NCBI GenBank assembly: GCA_014338405.1
Contig: JTDE01001036.1
Span: 3,666 to 67,665, forward strand
Origin: Paragonimus skrjabini miyazakii
Lineage: Eukaryota; Platyhelminthes; Trematoda; Plagiorchiida; Troglotrematidae
DNA length: 64,000 nt
Reading direction: 5' to 3'
Positions 57,201-64,000 of the stretch are shown here, one piece after another. A model generated the notes under the pieces. The model worked only from the letters and a program-made list of their open reading frames with translations. It was not told where the DNA came from and ran no database searches. The translations under genes and the position numbers were made by a program. Each line of letters opens with the position of its first letter. The stretch's first letter is position 1.

Positions 57201-60200
57201 CATCTGCAAACTTTGTGCATAATAAAATTCTTGCGGCATAAACAAATAACGATAGTAAGTCAGGAAACGAGTTACGTGTGCATTGCCCTACTAACACACT
57301 TTTCAAATAAGTTCAAGTAACCAGTCATACTTCAGAGCTGTTTGCTTTATAATCTGTTTGAATTCAAAGTATAAACCGCTAAAAATGCCAGAAAGTTAAC
57401 ATATATATTGTTACAGTTTTGAGAAAGAGTCGACACAGCCAACGTCGTATTGAACCCTAACGCACTGACGGGTTTCTATTCTGTTCAGTTGTAACGTTCC
57501 TGTTTACTGGTATCTCATGAGAAACCTCAGCTTGTTTATAAATAGTGTAGTGGTATGTAACTCAAGAGAACAACATTGTTATTAACTTTCGCATATATAG
57601 TAAGTTGATAAAAGTTTTATTCTGCACTCAGTGATTTTGTGCGATTTTCAATGTATTTACAAAAATCGATAAATAAGTAGTTTTATTTCGTCTTTCGTGA
57701 AATAAAATGCACCTCTATGCAAAACATACTTAACAAATTGTAATCTGCTTGAATCGAAGCATTGTAATCTATTGCGACACAATGAAAACATTGATCAAGC
57801 TTACTGAAAACTTATCGAGGAAATACACAAGTTTTATGTGTATATAGTTGATTGCTTTTAACTGACCATCACTGAAATAAGCATATCAAAGTTTACTGCG
57901 CCAAAAGTGACTCTGAACCAAAGGACACTGTATACCTTGACCCAAGATTAAAAGATTATTATCAGGTTATGCAAACCATAACGGTAAACTGGGGTACTGA
58001 TAAGCAAAAAACGCATTTAATCAGATGTCATTACGTATTGTTATGACAGTAACATTTATTGTAGTACATTAGTCAGTTCAACTCCAAATCCAACGATCCA
58101 TGACCAGACTGCTTTCTTTCAGAGACAAGATGGTTTCGTGAATAAATTAAAAATCCTCGAACAAGACAACTGCCCCTTTTGTTTTGATTACACAACATAA
58201 AAAGAAGTTTTTGAAAAGGGCCAATACTTGTGTATAGACTGAGCTAGAAATAGTTGAAAGGAATTTCAGTAACCGTCCAAACCAGCTTCCTAATTGATAG
58301 GATATTTTCTCACGCTGTAGACTATAAACGATGGAAATTGCTTTATTCTAAATACATTAACCTAAACGTTGCATAGCATTTATGTTCATATCTTTTTCTA
58401 AACGTGGAATAATTTACCGGATGTATGGTAATGGTTTATGCGTCAGGGAACCATCGATCATTTGACACCTTCTTTTACAATCATAAACACAGATTATGAT
58501 GGTGAGTGTGTTCATAATTTGATTAAACTCCGAGCGATGTTTGGCCAGGCATATCTAGAAATTATTTACCCCGTGATTTCTTGTACAAATATAACGCTCA
58601 TAGTTAGCGACTTTACGTCGTGTTTACTTTTTTAAGTCATGATTTATCCTTACCCCACTATTGACGATAGACACTGTCCTCCTTGGATTGCCAATTTTTA
58701 CCTGCTACTCTTGCAAGGGATCAAAGGGTTACTTGAAATAGCTGTCGATACACAGCATCAGACCGACACTCCACGATTGATTTCGTTTTTGTTTAGACTT
58801 TCCAGGCAAAGAGAGTTTGAATACGGTCTCACACCGACTACCTTTTGTATTACGTGACAGCGATCTTATCTGTCCCACTACTAGATCTATGAGAATCGCT
58901 TGTGACAAGCAACTTGTGTTTAGTTGTTTCTGGTCTGTCTTTATCCCTTTAGTGAGAACAGACAAAGTTCGCTTCATGTAGCATAACTGTCAAACAAACC
59001 AACTAAAATTTAGTTCAAGGCAAATGCTACATGGATATTCCAGTTCAGTTCATGACGGACGTTTAGCCTTGTCGTTACCAAAGTTACACAGCATTATTTT
59101 TTTCCGACAACGTCTCTTGAGTGTTTTCGGCTGCTTATGATAAATAGTTCCATAATTCCTGCGTAAGCTTTCAAAGTTATCCGACATTTTTGCCCTAAAC
59201 CAACTTAAAAATAAAAACATTAAAGGGCAAATTTAACTAATTTCATCGCCGAGAACTGTACAGTGAACGGAAAACCAAGTCGATAGGTTTTTTATAAACT
59301 GAAGTTGACATTATTCAAAAAAATAATTTACATCGTTGTTGAAGGTACTCATGAACTGCTATTTCGATGACGTTCGGTTCTCCATGAGATAGTTTAGTTG
59401 CTTTGGCTTTAATCACTAACTTGACCCGTTCTGCCACCACCTAAAAGAACAACGCCATCCGTTATTTCCGGACGAGCTTTGCGATCAGTTGAACTGATTT
59501 TGTTAAGTGGATAAACATAAACTATTAAAATTCAAACCCACATACTACGTTTTTGAATAATTTCTCAGAACAAAGGCCAAACGTAGACAGCGGATGGCAG
59601 CAAAGCATAAACCAGTTGGGTATGCAGAATTATGTATGTCATGGAGACAATAATAAATAAAATGTGCATTAGTTATAGCTCGAAGACGTTTTCATGAGAT
59701 AAAATAATTTCAAAACCCAACGCCGAGCTGGCTTCTTTTATCGCAAATTAATCTACAGTCTTAATTTTGGTACACATTTGATGCTGACAGGAGTTTGTAG
59801 CACTTCATTTCACCATCATTTCTTTTCAGCAATGTCACTCTACCGAGGAATGCTAGTTTCCTACATTCTTCTGTAACACACGCACAATGACAAATGACTG
59901 GGGGAGCAACTCTCTTCAACTGCATTGCACTTCAGTTGCGTGGACCGAAATCATTTTGCCTAGCAAACCATATACACACTGTAGCTATCATAACGTTTGA
60001 CAGAGAATAACAGTTGTGCAACAATTAAACTTACTGAGTTATAATTAACCAGTTCTGCTTACCTGCTTGGTTGATACGCACAAAGTATACCATTTCTGCT
60101 GGTTTACGATATGTACACTGCATATTTCGAATCCATCAGGTCTACTTACAAACTGACACGTTGACTGATGCGTTGCGACGTAGCCCCTAACTTTAGATTG

Positions 60201-63200
60201 TCCGTCATTTACGTTATACGCATGACGCTTTGACAGTAAACTTTACGTTGAAGTACAGGATGACCGAACAGACTACGAATTCGCATACGATGAGATAATA
60301 CAAGGGTAGCCGGTTCGATTCCTCATTCACAATATCTCTATCCGATATGTCCAAAAAGAAACAAAACTGAGCAGCATCAAGAAACAGTACAGATGCAATC
60401 ATTTTTTTGCGGACCAAGCTAAATCACCAGCGTTGACAACCATTAAGGTATTTTAAAAAATGGCGCTTCAATCAAATAAATAGTTAAGCCAGTAAAGTTT
60501 TCAACCAATGTGTGAAACGACGTTAACCTTATGCATGTCCATTCGTTCTCAAATATGTATGTGTATACAATCATAAACAGTTTATTCTTACGGTAAGTCA
60601 AAAGCAAACCATTTTTAACAAGCTTTCTCCAGGTATCACATACAAATCGTTTTCATGAACTAAGAACAATGCGATCTTTGGGGGAACGGCACGTTTAAGT
60701 TTCTATTGCAATCGAAAATGAGTTGTTGGAAATTCATCTGTATGCCTACGATTTCTATGGACCAGGCAACTACCAGGATAAACTGCTCCACTCTAGACTG
60801 TTAGCGCCTGTTTGGTCGATTATGTACCGGTCAACTTAAGCCTGACAGACGAACATCAATGGGAATTCAGTTTTTTTCTTTCACTTGTGCAGTATGTATG
60901 TCAGCATTGTTGACTGAATACGTGCAGTAGATTTATGGATAACATACTGCGTATAAATAGAATAATATTTTTCTATGATTTGCCGATCCTTATTAACTCA
61001 TCAAATACTAAGTAACCAGCTGACAAAGTAACTGTATGTTCCACGCAGAGCACGCAAACAAGTTTTCAACAAAATATGAACCCAGGGGATGATAAGCGGC
61101 CGTATAATTGTTTCTGTCTGTCCTGACTATCGTATTCAATCCCAACATTTCCACCTAGGGTCCAACTAAATGTATACAGAATCTGAAGTGTGACTTGCTT
61201 TACGACGTTTGCTAATAAACATATTTGAACGGATTAGAGCGGAACAGCCTAGTTATTTAACATAATGACTGTTGTTCTTGTGTGTGGAACTGATAAGGAA
61301 ACTAGTAAGCCTTGCATTTTACGCTGAAACATACTCCAGAGTTATGAATATGGCATTGCGTTCAATGTTATGTGGTTGGCAGAATATGATAGTGAACAAG
61401 TCATCGGTCAGAAGAAAGATAACAATGCAATCAGTATTGCATCAGCCTTACGAATTGGATTTTGTTCTACTCCGCTGAAGTGGAATTCACATGTTTAGTT
61501 ATTTCAGAACTGTTTCTCTCACATACTTAATAATCTAAAATACTAAAGTCAGTCTGGTCAGATTGGTATAGCTAATAACCTTATGATGTGGTTTACCAGG
61601 ATTATGAACATAAAAGCGGCATAGTTGTTTAAATAATCAGACAAAATACTGCTTTTCAATGTAAATTGAGTGCAAACAATCGCCTCCAGTCCATTAGGCG
61701 TCAGTTGCAGATATATTATGGTGAATGAAATCTTCTGAGTTCTAAATGTGTTTGTAGTTGCAGCATTATTTTCAATGCCCTAGCTTCAACGATAGGAATT
61801 CTGTTTGTTGAAATATTATTTTGGATTGGCGGAGTTGTGTGGAATACGTTGACGATTATGCGATCACTTGTAAAACCACATAGAAATTTGCTTGCAAACA
61901 CTACTGCATTACATTTAACAACGTAGACAAAATAGACTGACTTGGTCAGTCATACTTGTTTTCGGTCGTTAGAAAGTGGACCACTTTGAGTAGGAAGGTG
62001 GACGCATTTTGTCGGCCGAAGCAATTATAGAATTTTAGAACGGAATAACAAAAGCGTAATTCAATTGTAATCGTCGTGTTAGTTGATTAAAGAAGGATTC
62101 AACCACAGGGCCATGTTTACAACTCACACTCGCAATGCGAAGATTTTGCTACTGAACCTAACAAATGTGACAAATATACACGGAACCCAACCAACAGCCG
62201 CACGATCTGGGCATCTACCGATCTTACTGAGTAGGTGCCTCTATTCACTTTGAGTGTTATATCAAAAGAAAAGTTTGATTGAATTATATCGTACTGAATG
62301 TTCTAGAGATCTGTACTTCCAGTAACCACGTCCCCGACTAATGCATGTCAGTTCGCTTCTTAAACTCAATCCACACAATAATGGCGGAATTATTTGGGTG
62401 TTTGTGATAAGTTTTGGTCAGCCTTTTTTCGACAAGTCCAAATACATTACCATCTGAATAGAATTGAAACCTACAAGCTTTGCTGCTTATAATTACTTGA
62501 CCTTTCCAAATACATGAAAACGGATTCTCTCAGTGTTAAGTCATGAACGTTGCTGTGGCTCCTATATATCATCAACAAACCCTGGCTTCAAGTGAACCTT
62601 CCCTGCTTCTTAATGCGGTGTACGCTTTGCTAAACTAGTTGAGATATTTGCATTTTTTCATTGATAAAGTGCATTGTAATAACATGTATGCATGCTGACA
62701 ACTGTCGTGTTTATAAGCATTTTAGTTGAGGGGCCATTAAAAATGTTGAACTACCAAATTAAATTTGTAGGTTCACACTATACCGGTGGACAAGGGAACT
62801 GTTGTATTCTTTTATTAACTGTACACTGATTGCAGGCTCAATGTTAATTTAACTGTGATCACGAAGTTCGTCAGGCCGATCTAACATAAATGGATAATAT
62901 CACGGATTTCACCTTGCAGTCAATCTTTCCCGGTTTTCAAAGGCACAACCACAAAATAATCTGCTTATTGGTTTGTTTTTCATTTTACAATGCTTACCGA
63001 ATATCTGATATCCTGAAATTCAAAGTACAGTATTCAACAGTTACAACCTATAATCAGTATTCTTTGGTTATTCACTTTTAAGACAATGTTGATGAAAGTA
63101 AGTGCATATGTATCTCTGCTTTTCGGTGTGAAGCACGTACGCCACGTATTCACTTTGTAATATTTAATGATATCAAGGTTTCTGGCAAAAACTTGGTGTA

Positions 63201-64000
63201 GAGTTTATGACAGCATTAACTATGGTAATAAAACAAATAACCAGGAGACGGTTAGCAGACAGAAATGAGCAGTTTACTTTGAATATGAGTTCTAATAATC
63301 CATCAGACAGTGCGGTATATTAGTTCGTTTGTTCGCAACGTAACTGCGTGCAGTTGCTTGTGTCTATGGGCCACAGGCCCGGTGGGAATAAACTTTGAAG
63401 TCGGTGTGGACCATGAGATGACTTGAGCAAACTTGCAATAGGGTTCACCCTCAAGTTTCAGCGAAAGGTCTCTCACAATCTCAAAACTCACTCCCAGCGG
63501 ATATGTGTTAAAACCGTTTGCTGGGCAAATGAAGCAGTACTACCCACTGTTCAATGCAATCTGCTTATTTTTGACTACTAACCATCTGATGATTATTCAC
63601 ACCCGTTGACATTCAAATAACTTACAACGTTTCCTCAGCCACAGTAGCCTGTACGAATTGGTCTAGTCGATCCTATCCAATTTTACGAGATTATTCGAGC
63701 CAATCACGTTCTTGCCGCTGTGCCAAGATTCTAACATTAAACTTCGTACAAAGTAGTGTAAGTGACTTTGACATTTGATGGAAAATGTTATGCCTCGTGA
63801 GAAAACACTCAAGTAAGGCCCCTACTGCCTGAAGTCCATTTTAAATAGGATACATTACTGGATCAGTGTTTCAGCGCTACTACTGTCTTGCTTATTTATA
63901 CACAGGCAAATATCAGATAGTAGCTGCTCCGCGACTGATTCATGTAATTAACAACCGCGACCATCATAACTATATCAGACTTAGAGCGCTCAAATATAAA
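54201..64000. other. No recognised gene in the last 9.8 kb
   Basis: Frames of 60-117 codons occur on both strands (for example 55847-56200 minus, 56888-57145 plus, 58639-58857 plus, 63303-63491 minus). None has paired splice sites or a recognisable motif. No transposon domain, tRNA-like box pair or long inverted repeat was found by eye. It is presumed intergenic or long-intron sequence. Confidence 0.4.

Noticed and set aside
63303..63491. Minus-strand frame resembling a conserved exon
   Set aside because: The composition is protein-like, but no acceptor/donor pair in phase was found and it may be an unrecognised repeat.

Overview
The window looks like a piece of an AT-rich trematode (flatworm) genome, most probably a schistosome or close relative. 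The evidence is the repeat content and gene structure read by eye. There is a CsRn1/Boudicca-type Ty3/gypsy element with a tRNA-Trp primer site and a DTG protease. There are several Penelope-like element (PLE) fragments carrying reverse transcriptase (RT) and GIY-YIG nuclease segments, CR1-like and RTE-like LINEs, and tRNA-derived short repeats. Several candidate host genes have introns of only 32-53 bases. A 100-N scaffold gap lies at 12080-12179. No bacterial-type operon, CRISPR array or rRNA gene was seen.

Layout. 1-1.75 kb: broken minus-strand LTR retroelement (protease, gag, primer-binding site, LTR/leader). 3.22-3.56 kb: large palindrome built on a tRNA-like repeat. 4.2-5.6 kb: two coding-like segments, one made of very short symmetric exons. 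7.8-8.3 kb: a 387-base-period repeat whose inner part recurs at 13.7 kb. 9.2-9.7 kb: cysteine-rich coding-like exons. 9.7-13.1 kb: degenerate CR1-like LINE, split at 11.93 kb by a minus-strand RTE-like insertion flanked by a 12-base duplication and holding the gap. 13.07-19.5 kb: coding-like minus-strand exons with good splice sites. 20.9-21.1 kb: plus-strand coding-like exon. 21.4-22.0 kb: second RTE tail interrupted by a solo LTR. 22.7-23.7, 28.0, 29.4-30.0, 36.9-37.4 and 41.4-42.0 kb: PLE fragments, three associated with inverted repeats. 47-50.5 kb: weak coding-like and pseudogene-like segments. 50.8-52.0 kb (minus) and 53.26-53.77 kb (plus): the two best host gene models, with phase-consistent exons. 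The last 10 kb, and most stretches between the items above, show only short unsupported reading frames.

The host exons are fragments of genes with unknown function; none could be matched to a named family from sequence alone. The most informative content is the transposon archaeology: nested insertions that can be ordered in time, an empty-site/filled-site pair, and repeated PLE ends flanked by inverted arms. All exon models rest on reading frame, splice consensus and phase only, and need transcript evidence.
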